From Branchiostoma floridae (lineage: Eukaryota > Chordata > Leptocardii > Amphioxiformes > Branchiostomatidae), in contig NC_049979.1 in the NCBI RefSeq assembly GCF_000003815.2, forward strand, positions 18,423,367 through 18,487,366: a stretch of DNA of 64,000 nt, read 5' to 3'. Below, in pieces: positions 12,901-23,843 of the stretch. How positions within the stretch are numbered: position 1 is the first letter of the stretch; every line of letters begins with the position of its first letter. A model generated the notes under the pieces. It worked only from the letters and a program-made list of their open reading frames with translations, did not search any database and was not told the origin of the DNA. The translations under genes were made by a program, and so were the position numbers.

Positions 12901-15900
12901 TGAAAATCTCCCCCTCCTTTGATTGAGAAAGTTCCCTGGCTATTTCATATCTTTGGTGAGAGGAAAGGATATTGGGAGCACAAGGGTGTCAGCATATCCC
13001 ACATCCATCACCAGGGCCGTGTTGATGCCTAGGGTCAGCAAGGTTAACATATGGGAGGGAGCAAACATTACTGATGGAACCTGAAATACAAAAACAGGGG
13101 ACATATTAGTCTACATGTTTGCTCCCATACTGCGATAACAATCAAGTCAGGAAGTTGTTGTTTATTGTTGGTACTGACACTTAAAATGAATTTCATACCT
13201 GTTATACAAACCTCAGAAATAGGAATACATGTACCTGTTTGACAGTGTAGTAAAAAATGATGACAATGTATTGCTCACCTCAAAATGTCTGAACAAGACT
13301 TTAGCCAAAGTGTCACGGAAGTTGGTAGGAACCAGGACTGACTCGGCTATAAGGACCCGTCGGTCTTTGGGGTTGATCAGCAAGTATCTGTAGTATGCAG
13401 ATTAGTTACCTGGATTTTAATATGCTAAGAATAAAGATTGACTTTATAAAGATTTGAACAACATCCAACATTGTATAATATGAGGTACGTACAGTATATT
13501 GGTATCTACCAGCTATTGGACCCAATCACACATTGCAGACCAATGAAAAATTATGAATGTATGTGTGGATGTGATATTTTGTGGTAAATACACTTACAAA
13601 CAAACAAAGGTAGACTAATGATGCTTTACTATCTGGATTACATGGTAAATTGAACTGCTTACCTGAAATACATTTGATGTAGAAATTCAACCAGCACAGC
13701 AAACAGTTCATCTTGGTTTGTGTTGTAATAGTCTTCTAGTCTCACAACCTAAGGAAAAATATATCCACATCAGATTTGCATATACAACTACACATTAAGT
13801 AATACCCCATTAAAACTTGTACATGATATTTTCAGTAACTCACCAGAAAAGTCAGCCTAGCATGTGTTATAGGTAAATCAACCACATTCAGGTTGTAAAC
13901 TAATGCTTCATCTCTTACATAAATGTAGTTACACATGTACTTTTAAAAAATGACCTTAATGCTACATTACAGCAGTTGTTATCCATATATGTTTATTATC
14001 ATACACAAAACAACCATATCTTGATCATTGACTGATTGGAGAGGACTAAGAGGAGACACAAGCCTGAGATTGAACAGACGTATTCAAGTTTTGACAAAGA
14101 CATGAACAGTTACCTTTCCTGTTTGCTGTCGTTTCACCTCACTGGGGATGATGGCACGAGGTCCACATTCTCCAGCAAAGCCTAGCCTGTTGTCAGATAA
14201 AGCACACAAGGAGTTATGCATCTACAATCTCTTTGGATCTAAATAAATTTTGATTACAGAATTACAAATTATATAAACTTTCAAAACATAACATGTACAA
14301 GCAATGAGCTTTTATATAAGAGCGAGGCTATTGACACACCCAGTGTGTCAATAGCCTAAACAGGCTATTGGCACACTCAGTGCACTATTTTTTTAAATTT
14401 TGACACTAGAAACCACTAAAATGAGAAAATCTTACGATTATATTTGACAGTCAACACTCTGAAAATACAAATGGCATTCTGTGTCCATCATCAACCCAAA
14501 ATACGATCTTTTTCATGCGTTTACGGTAAAGGCCGCATGTAGCCAGTCACAAGTATGCAAATGACTAACTATATTTAGTACCATGCAAACACCGCATGTG
14601 ATCATGTTGGCTCGGTTTTGGAACAGGTTTTCAGCTGTGTTTACCGACGAATTCCTGCCGTTTGGGAGTTTTTGCGGCCTCAAAACTTATATCACAAGTG
14701 AAGCGAAGTTATAGTTGTTGTTTTACTTCCATCATTTTTAATGTGAAAGAACTTTGTAGCGTCACAGCGAGATCGACCGATATGTTACAAGTACCGCGTA
14801 ACCGCTTTGGATGACATAGCGGAGGGGAAATCCGCGCCGCTTCGACTGAAAAAAACGTGAATTTTGAGCAAAAATACCGCAGAAATATGGTAAAGAAAAA
14901 CCGACATTTTATTATTTCATGGGTCCCTGGTCCAATTAAAAAAAAAAAATAAGTGTACCGTCCAAAATTAGAACGTAGCGGGTGGATTCTGCCGATCTGC
15001 GGCTGAAAAAAAAATAAACGTACCTAAACATGCACTCTTTAAAATGCAGACCAAAAAGTCCCAAAGGTGGGTTTTATATTCTTATGGGTTTTTTAAAAAG
15101 GTAAAAGGACAATTGAAAAAAAAAAATTCCGGCGCGGATTCGAACTGGGGTCGGAGCTGGTAACATGGCTTCGCAGGTCAACGCTCTCCCCACTACGCTA
15201 CGGTCAACATACACTGTGGAACGGCATTAACAGGTATCCAAATGTAGGGCAAAACTTGAATACGTCTGTTCATTCGAAGATTCAAAGATTCCAATGTCTA
15301 ATCTTCCGAACAATGTCTAATCAACTGTTGCCTGTGTAAAATATTGTCGGAAAGTCATGTTACAAGCTCTGATTGGCTGGTTGGCATCTCGTGTGTCAAT
15401 AGCCTGTTTGGCTATTGGCACACTCAGTGTGTCAATAGCCACAGCGTTTATATAAAACCTCATACACCTTTCTCACGCGGCGGCCATGATAGATCTAAAA
15501 CGAGTTCAATGTGGCAAACAAAAGGCTGTCCATCATAATTAGCAGTTCGACCAATGGTAGCCTGCCAATTAGGAAATCGACCAATAAGTGAATGGCTGCA
15601 AATTCGTTAAAAATTTGCATTATTATGTTTTTATTTTGCATCTCTTAAGGGACTATGGGGTCAGTCTACACTACTCTAAATTGCTACATCTTTCGGTGCA
15701 TAACCCTTCTTGTAATATTTATTATTCTATCTTATATCATGAAAATTTGTGTGGTTTGGGGGAAAACTAAATGGGACCTGATTTTAGAAATAAGTTTTGT
15801 CTGTTTGCCTCATTGACCTCTTCTTCGATCTATCATGGCCGCCGCGTGAGAAAGGTGTATTGCCTTGGTACAAGCAAGGAGCTTTTAATCTGATAAAAGC

Positions 15901-16255
15901 TCTTTGGTACAAGCCATCAAGAGTCTACTGTGGTTTCTTTTAGTAAAATCTAGCTCGTAAAATGTTGATGCCGACGTGAGCTCACTGTCACGAAACATGA
16001 ATTATTTGCTACTAAAGTTAAACTGCTACATAAAAGCAGACTTGAAGAGAATGAGGTCTAAAATAAAATCCATCAACATCCAGCAAAGAACCAAGTTTGT
16101 TGGAAGGAAAGGAACCAATTTTTTTCACGAAAATGTATCAAGTTGATGGGGAAAACCCGCCCAATCAACATCACTCACTTTGTGTATGACGTCCCTATAT
16201 CGATGACAACCGCTGTCTTCTCCCCACCCAGTCCTATTGTCTCAAAAAGTGGCAT
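9959..16255 (-). CDS. ACTR10: Actin-related protein 10 (Arp11), dynactin pointed-end subunit
   Basis: Thirteen exons (minus): 16255-16179, 14186-14114, 13748-13663, 13387-13279, 13080-12973, 12554-12487, 12330-12251, 12093-12058, 11896-11799, 11377-11304, 11052-10971, 10852-10651 and 10251-9959. All phases agree and total 1386 nt, or 461 residues. The N-terminus has the actin-fold phosphate loop ([17 protein letters not shown], then [10 protein letters not shown]). Later family blocks are [64 protein letters not shown], the second phosphate loop [32 protein letters not shown] and IPDWCSLN. In animals Arp11 caps the dynactin filament with p62, p25 and p27, linking dynein to cargo. The protein is longer than the vertebrate form (about 417) because of a C-terminal Gly/Ser/Lys-rich tail. 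Intron 5 appears to be a U12-type AT-AC intron. The gene is head to head with MOB3. Confidence 0.95.
12555..12972 (-). other. ACTR10: U12-type AT-AC intron (ACTR10 intron 5)
   Basis: On the minus strand the intron starts ATATCCTTT (12972-12964), the consensus 5' splice site of AT-AC minor introns, directly after codons for V-L-P. It ends with TTCCTTAACT, a perfect-type U12 branch site, followed about ten bases later by AC (12556-12555). Splicing there gives V-L-P-I-Y-E-G, the conserved family sequence, and keeps phase 0. There is no GT donor at the exon edge that would preserve the conserved residues. Confidence 0.93.
14320..15447. mobile_element. Hairpin-ended DNA transposon flanked by TTATATAA, in ACTR10 intron 1
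   Basis: An 8-bp TTATATAA lies on both sides (14312-14319 and 15448-15455). Each end carries GGCTATTGACACAC, soon followed by its own inverse GTGTGTCAATAGCC and a further AGGCTATTG unit, so every terminus can fold on itself as well as pair with the other end. The 1128-bp interior has no transposase frame and includes a tRNA-like segment at 15130-15207. An 8-bp duplication fits hAT or other 8-bp superfamilies; the family is not assigned. Confidence 0.75.
15130..15207 (-). other. tRNA-like (Pol III promoter-like) segment inside the transposon
   Basis: On the minus strand this stretch has an A-box-like TAGCGTAGTGGGG and, about 50 nt on, a B-box-like AGTTCGAATCC, and is followed by a run of T (plus-strand A run near 15116-15127). 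The acceptor and T stems do not pair well, so it is a degenerate tRNA or a tRNA-derived SINE head rather than a working tRNA gene. Confidence 0.45.
15464..15858. mobile_element. 395-bp MITE, copy 1 (ACTR10 intron 1)
   Basis: Terminal inverted repeats of about 31 bp begin ACACCTTTCTCACGCGG at both ends. The flanks read AT on each side (15462-15463 and 15859-15860). The second copy at 34007-34401 is also exactly 395 bp and differs at only about six positions by eye, which indicates recent activity of the family. No coding capacity. Only 16 bp separate it from the preceding transposon. Confidence 0.9.
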
Positions 16256-16826
16256 TTTGAACAGGAATAATCAGACCAATCTTCCCAACATTTCTTCTCT
16301 CGATTTTCTTCCAGCCTCGTTCTGGTTCTGTCAGGGGTAATGAGGTCAACACAGGTCAAAGTGCCCAGTCCGTGCAGCTTCGCGTTGCAATCGGTGTATA
16401 TGAGTGGAACGATGAAAACAAACGAAAAATTGGAATACAACGTTGCGATTTGAGATATTGTGACGATCGTTTACTGGCATCATGTCCGACAGCTTCAGTC
16501 ATCTCCGTGTTTGTCTTTTGATGACGTCATCCGAGGGGTGGTGGCGGGCCGATGGCAGCTACATGAAAATAATTTTATGTCACTTGTTTTTGAGTACATT
16601 AACATTTAAAAGATCATGAAATTTTAATTTTATTCACTATCTAATTTTTAATAGAGCAATTGCGTAACGTCTATGACCCTTATCATTCATCATAAGGGAG
16701 TACGATCACATTTTCTAGTACGTTTTGTTGCGTGCGAGCATTACGAGTGGTGAGATGAGGAAGTGGGTCTGGAAGTGAGTTGGCCAGCGGGACTTTTCCG
16801 GACTTGTCACACTTCTCCGCTCCACC
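16256..16826. promoter_or_regulatory. Divergent ACTR10/MOB3 promoter interval with CRE
   Basis: 571 bp separate the two start codons on opposite strands. TGACGTCA at 16522-16529 is a perfect cAMP-response-element palindrome, which reads the same for both genes. No TATA box is obvious. A shared bidirectional promoter is inferred from the spacing. Confidence 0.55.
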
Positions 16827-19800
16827 ATGGCTGCGGGGCTGAAGGACATGAAGAGGGTCTTTTCGAAGGAGAAAACTTTTCGACCAAAGAAGAAGTTCCA
16901 ACAGGGAACGATGAGGTACCAGCTGCACAAGCACGCCCAGGCGACGCTGAGTGGCGGGAGGGACCTTCGGGAGGCCGTCCGGCTGCCACACAGGGAGGAT
17001 CTGAACGACTGGGTGGCCGTGCACGTTGTCGACTTTTTCAACAGGATAAACCTCATCTACGGCACCATCAGTGATTTCTGCACGGATGAGAGTTGTCCGA
17101 CCATGTCAGGTGGACCGAGGTGAGCTAGGGTCAAGTTCTTGAATCACAAAAACAAATCACAGAGTGGTTTATAAACATTGTTCATATTTTGTAACGTTAC
17201 ACTGACAAGTGTCCGGAGGCGGAACCACCCCAGACTTTTACAGATGTTCCACCCTATTGTTTTAATTCGTAACGTTTGAACATTTGCAACACTTGCACGT
17301 CACGAGGCATGAAATCAGGGAAACATTATTATAACTTTCCAATTCCCACGTCGTTAGCACAACTTACAATCGATAACATGTGGGACGTAACCACCACAAC
17401 AAATCATGCCAAATGTGGATGGAACTTGTATGCAGGTAACGTAAGTGTTGCAAGGTCGTGACTTCTGGTAAGTATTTTTGGCAAGTTTTAGTAATGTTAT
17501 AAAATCTCTGCAAGTCCAAGTCAGTTGTGGTGATGACAAAGTGTTGGGTAGAGCCTTGGTCGTTGTCCAAAATGAAATCAATTTTACCCTAACCCACGGG
17601 ACGATGTAGTCATTCCCCCATTAATTGGACTGATTGCAGTTTTTGGTAGCCTGGGGCAAAATGTCTGAGTCTGATCAATTTTTCATGGGCACATACACAA
17701 GTAGTGAAGTAAACTGGACAATCTGTGCTGGTGGTAACCTTAGCTGCTGAGTGCTTCGATGCATAAGTGACCCAATGATTGTCGATCACATCGTGAAATT
17801 TGATGGTAAATATAAATACAGTCAAAATCTCTCAAATGTGTTTTCACAGGAGTCAGGGCCAACTAGCTTGGTTAGTTGGTAGCGATATCATAGTTTCACT
17901 GATACCAAGGAGGTTACTCTGTAGCTTACGTTGCTTTTTCTCATCATATATTAATGTATGCTTTGTCAGAAAGTGTGACAATACAATATTTTTGGCCTAC
18001 AGATGTGACAGTAACAATATACATCATTTACATGTACACAAAACACCAGAATTGTAGCTGTTAATGTGCGATATGTCAAACCTATCGTAACCTCATACAT
18101 CAAGATGTTGGAGACAGAAACATACAGGTCTTAAAATGTTGGCATTCTTTGCCTTGTCATAAAATATAACAAAGCATGATACATCAGAGGACCAGAAGCT
18201 TGGTGTGGTTTACACAGTACTATACTGACAAACATGTCAATAAATTGTGTACATATTTAATGTTATAGGGCTTACTGTACCGTCCCTACTGGTGGACTGA
18301 GCCTGTATTCCACCGACCTGAACCCACATAATCATTTGTGATTAGCATAGTTACAGTATACTTCACATGATTTTGTGGATGTGGGGTGACAAAAAAATGT
18401 CAGTCTTAGTACATTTGAAGTATGATCAGGTTGGTATAGTAGATTTAATCCAGCACTTCCAGGATCTGGGTCTCCCCATAATAAAGGTCAGGGTTTAGCT
18501 TACTTTGGATACACATGTAGGTGAAACCTTTCTATAATAGGTGAGGTATATAAACCTGAAAAAGATGTAGCACCCAAAAGATTATAAAATTGAGCAAAAC
18601 CCTCTGAGAAAGATTTATATAAATCCCCCAGCATAGAAAGGATATCATGTGGTTGGGGATTATATAAATCTTCCTACTAGTAATACACCCTCAGCTGCTC
18701 CTATATGAAAGGTCAACCAATCAGAAGGAATATCTCAGCAGGTTGCTGGGGTAGCAGTTTACCAAGGGGGCTTGTATGTCCTTAAGCTTATCAAGATGTA
18801 TCACACCACCTATTGTTGACCTTTGTGATGTAGATTACTGCTTAATTTAAATCTGCAAATCCCAAACCACATGCTTCTTTCCCATTGTAAGTGGTCTGGT
18901 TGATATTTATGCTACTGGCATCTAGCCTGAGAATGGCAATATTCTTTGTAGCTACTAGTTTCACGAGGCTTACTCATGCCTGATCATCAATGTAGGGCTG
19001 ATAAGAAATGCAGAAATCATGTGCTCCTCATGACAGTCAGGAGATCAACCAGCCAAACCGGTGGTTTGTTGTAACTACTAGACAGGTACTCTAGCTCAAA
19101 ATATAGACTTAGGATTCGGTAAAGAAAAAAACATACAGGGACAGATGATGAGCATGGAATAGATTGTCTTTGACTCACAGACCCAACAGGAAGCTCAGGA
19201 TAAACTGAAAAAAGTGTTAAAATTTACCCAAATATTAAATGGAATATTTTGCTCTGGGGAATATTGGCCACTTAAGCATATTGTTTGCCACAAACTGACT
19301 TTCCTGGCCAATTAGCCACCCAGTTTTTGCTGAATTCTACTGTCTATAAATGTGAAATTAAAATCAAATGTTCATTGTATAACTTGTAAAGTGGTTTTGT
19401 CAACTGTCAGCAGTGATCTGAGTTGGGTTGAGTTGTCACTGCTAATGATTTACAATATAATGCTTTTATGCCCCTCCCCTGCAGGTATGAGTACAGGTGG
19501 GCTGATGACCACAACTACAAGAAACCCACCATGGTTCCTGCCAACAAGTACATCTCCCTTCTTATGGACTGGATCGAGTCCAACATCAACAATGAAAACA
19601 TCTTTCCATTGGACACTTCCACACCATTCCCCAAGAACTTCTTGCCGCTGTGTAAGAAGATGTTGACACGACTGTTCAGGGTGTTCGTACATGTGTACAT
19701 ACACCATTTCGACAGGGTGGTCGCTATTGGCGGGGAGCCTCATGTTAACACCTGTTACAAGCACTTCTACTTCTTCGTCACTGAGAATAACCTGGTAGAG

Positions 19801-19854
19801 AAGAGGGAACTAGAACCTTTGGCTGACATGACAAGACGTCTATGTGGACACTGA
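16827..19854 (+). CDS. MOB3: MOB kinase activator 3 (MOB3 family)
   Basis: Two exons, 16827-17119 and 19485-19854, joined in phase 2 (AG then G), give 220 residues, the usual length for this family. The ATG sits in a good context (ACCATGG). Zinc ligands of the Mob fold are visible: Cys85 and Cys90 (CTDESC) and His167 and His172 (HVYIHH). Family blocks include [55 protein letters not shown] and [13 protein letters not shown]. The N-terminal FRPKKKF and the MSGGP segment point to MOB3 rather than MOB1, MOB2 or MOB4. MOB proteins are adaptors for NDR/LATS or MST-type kinases; a precise role for MOB3 is less settled. The gene shares a 571-bp divergent promoter with ACTR10. An AATAAA lies about 225 nt after the stop. 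Confidence 0.95.
18610..18672. repeat. Short inverted repeat in the MOB3 intron
   Basis: AGATTTATATAAATCCCC (near 18611) and GGGGATTATATAAATCT (near 18655) are inverse copies about 25 nt apart. This may be the remnant of a small palindromic element. Confidence 0.55.
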
Positions 19855-20078
19855 AATAAGACTGTAATTACGTTGCTTTGATTCAGTTTGAAATTTTAGA
19901 TATGACAGATTTTGTAGGCTGGAATTTGTTATTTGCTGAGCTAATCAAGTATTGAACTAGATATCGGAAATTCAGTAGTTTGGTGATAATTGCTGTAGCA
20001 AAAAATGGCTATTTACTCATCTATCTCAAAAGAAAACTTGCAAATGGCTCATTGGGTTTGGAGAAAAGTTGTGTAAAT

Positions 20079-20084
20079 AATAAA
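20079..20084 (+). terminator. Likely MOB3 polyadenylation signal
   Basis: A canonical AATAAA lies about 225 nt downstream of the MOB3 stop codon in AT-rich sequence. Confidence 0.5.
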
Positions 20085-20264
20085 TGATGACAAAGATTCT
20101 ATTTTCAAAATATATTAAGTAATCTTGTAATCTTTAGTTTGGCACTGATGGAGGTGAGACCATCCTTTTTTAACAGCCAGAATGCTGTAAAAATTCATGA
20201 CAAGTTATTTTCTCCTGCACATATTTATAGGGTCATGTACATAGTGTAACGCCGCTGCAGCGAT

Positions 20265-20406
20265 NNNNNNNNNNNNNNNNNNNNNNNNNNNNNNNNNNNN
20301 NNNNNNNNNNNNNNNNNNNNNNNNNNNNNNNNNNNNNNNNNNNNNNNNNNNNNNNNNNNNNNNNNNNNNNNNNNNNNNNNNNNNNNNNNNNNNNNNNNNN
20401 NNNNNN
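20265..20406. other. Assembly gap (142 N)
   Basis: Run of N in the MOB3 3' flank. Confidence 0.98.
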
Positions 20407-23400
20407 CTTATCAGATCCTTATAGCTCACAAAAACCTGACCATGGTGCTAGTTACACATCATACTGTTTCTACCCTAGATACAGCAGTTACTCCCTGGTA
20501 AGCCACATGTGGTGGATCAGATAGCACTGTCTGTGTTATTTTTGGTGGCTGGCTGTACTGATAACCCTGTAGTATTACTTACCCACAAGTATGTATTCCC
20601 TATTGGGTCCAAGGACATAGAAACCTGGCTGTGCGCATATTCACCTCTGGAAGTAGAGCGAAGTGACCTGTTGCAGTTGTAATACATAGGGCAGGAAGAG
20701 GTAATTTCCTCCAGAAACTGATTGGAACATTGCTTCCATATTGATGCATGGCTAGGCAAGTTGAAGTTCTCATTTAAGGAAATTAGCAGCCTTGGAAATG
20801 TTGTTAGGAGAGGAGCAGTATACCATCACGAAATATGAGCTCATAGGGAAGTAAATTGTGAAGAGATCTAGAGAGATTAAAACATGGACAGGAAGAGGCA
20901 ATGTCCATGGTCACAGAAGTCTCACTATCAGAAAGAAGCACATGTATGCAAATACACAGCACATGATGACCCTTCTGGGGCAAGTGCAGGCCAAGATATT
21001 TCATGAAAAAGCTTGGCAGTGTGGATGGATCAAGGATAATGTCTTTGTTGTTGTTCATTGCAATCAAAGGCAAACTAAAGCCAGGTTATTTCACAGAAGA
21101 TGAATATCCTCCCAGACAGGCGAAGTCTGGAGCCTATTTTAGTGTAAACAGTGACAAAAGGAATGCTGTAAATGCTGAATAATGTATTGGAGACAGGTGC
21201 ACTCACCATGTTCATGACCATGTGCTACCATTCAAAGGCATACTTGTACCATGCATATGGGATTTAATCAGTTAAACCAGTAAGTAGTTGTTCTAATTGG
21301 CTGTCTTGATCACAGAAGTGAGCAGGAACAGGTTAGGTGTAAGGAAGAAACCAGAGAAGGAACTGTGTTGTGTGTACAGGGTTGCAGGAAACAGCTGAGA
21401 AAATTGTGATTGTTACCTTTAGAGTGGGAGTTCCTGGTATCCAGATAAGTGGTGAGCTCAGTTTGATGGTAACCCCCAGGGATATGCTAACTAAACATGT
21501 CTCATCTACACCCTGTAAAGTCCTTTGTAATTACATTAGGCTAATGGTGCTGATTTCAGGAACGTCCAACACTGTATTAGGATATTCATATAGTTTGTAT
21601 ATTGATAGGAGTTGTAGGTATATTTTTCCAAATTGTTGTAGTGTAGAAATGTGAAGTAGAGCTGGGTATGTTTTAATTGCCATACCTTCTCCCACTTTTC
21701 TATGAAGACTAGACTAGACTGGTCCACATGTAAAGTATCTTAGTGTCCATTGGCCTGCATTCTTGCCATTCTGGCTTGTATCAAAGGTCACAAACTACAG
21801 CAAATACACAGGTTAACAGAAATGCTGTGGTGTATCGGAATTTGGAGATATAACCAATGCAAAACATGGCAGGCTGTATGTACCAGCATTGAAGTAGTTT
21901 TCTCAGAAGCCCAGACATAATTGTTTTTAAGACATATTTGTTTTTTCTTTATATAGCTATACCCTGAGCCTGAATCACTGTCAGGTTTATAGTTCCAGCT
22001 GTTATAACCTGTTGTATAAATGTGACCCACTAGAAGTAACACTCCTCACTGCCACCAAGAATCTCTGAAAACTAGTTTCTGACCTATCGGTATGTGAATC
22101 TTTGAACCCTCTTCCAGGAAGTGTCCCATCTTTTTATTTCTTAAGAGACTTCCAATCAACAGGCCATAGAGTATGGTGTATAAAGTGGGTCAACATGTAT
22201 CGCTACAAGTGAATGAAACATCCTGTGTGTTTTTTCAAGCTTGACCTATTAATGAGAAAAACTGGTTGGAATTGCCAACTCATTTATACATGTACAAGAC
22301 AGCCCTGTCTCAAAAGCTCCATGCCATTAAAAGATGTCTCATAGGGAGAACTTGTGCCATTCATTAGAAATCATTCCAATCCCTACCTCACCAGCATTTA
22401 CCTCTCAATATATTGAGAAATGTGCAACCATCTTGTCCTTGTATCCAATCTAAAAAATAATGAATAACACTGTTGTAAAATGCAACATCTCCACTTACAA
22501 TTACTAATTCTGAGAATTCTACTATTGACATACTCTGGAACATGGACATAGTAGGTTTGGGCACCAGTTTCAGAGTGATGGATGTTTTGAGGTTTTTGGT
22601 TAACAGGTTACATTATTACACTATTTTCTTGCATGACATGGTATTTAGAGTAAGCATGTACATGTATTTATTTTTAGGTAGATATCAGTACAAGCTACAT
22701 GTAGCACTTTGTGAGATAAAAATGCTACCTGCTACACATAATTGTTCATATGACTTTAAACGGGCCATATGAACAGGTTCCCAGGTATGGTACATTGTAC
22801 TTGTTACCATATTTTTCATCTTACAGTAAGGTCATGCCAGCAACATTATTTTCATGTGTTACAGTTTTTTTTGTTTCATTTTGTAGATATTTACTACTGC
22901 ACAACTGTTTGGTTTCTTGCCATATTGTATCACGTAGTATAAATACTACATTAGAATGTTGCTTCCAGAATTTTGTGTCCATATTAAATAACCTTATTGC
23001 CCATCAGGCTGATAACAAATTATTCCTTTATATCTCCCTACTGCAGTAGCTATTGATACAAGTAGATATCAAGAACAGGCTGAGCCACATGTGATTACAC
23101 CTAGCATGATTTGTTATTGCAACTGATGGCTTTATTTATGTATGCATATTGGATCGGATTGTAACTAAATAAATGTATACACTTATTACAAAGGACCACA
23201 TCTTCCCTACTGATGTCTGGGAAGTTGGAGACAAATGTAAATGTGTTACAGGAGATTTTGAGGAAAACTAATAAAATCATTTTTGAAAGAGTTGGTTTTT
23301 GACTTTCCTTGGGGATAAAAATTTGGTCTGGAGAGAATATAGGGACGACTTGACCCCTGTGAGGTGCCTTTTGGTTCAGCAAACAGAATAACCACCACTA

Positions 23401-23843
23401 AGTTTGATACAAATTGTAGTTTTATTTGCAAGGTAAATACAAAGTAATGGTGATGCATATGCTGTTTACTGTATTCACAATGCTCCAGAAAGTTCCATTT
23501 ACATCTATATATTGTGAGATAAAGGCATCAATGTTACTTCTATGGGTTGACCTGTGTTGCACTAAAAAAAAACATAAAAAGTTACATTCTCTTACTCTTC
23601 AAGGAAAGGAAAAATTGGCATCAAAGGGTAGAAAAGGCCAAATGCACCTAGGCAACAAATTCACTTTGCATGATTCCAGTCCATGGTTTTGGTACATTAC
23701 TACTGTCTACAAATGTAGTAGTATTAGTTGGACAAATGCCATGCTATGAATGTTACAATCCAACAAATATCTTCAGCTCTGTGGAGAAACTAAATCCACT
23801 GAAACTAATAATGAACACTTAATGTATCCTGGTTGAAGGTGCA
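20407..23843. other. Intergenic region between convergent MOB3 and POLR2I, no gene seen
   Basis: AT-rich sequence with only short frames lacking recognisable domains or conserved splice patterns. Sequence just below 23844 is probably the POLR2I 3' untranslated region; TTTATT at 23421-23426 is a possible AATAAA on the minus strand. Confidence 0.5.
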
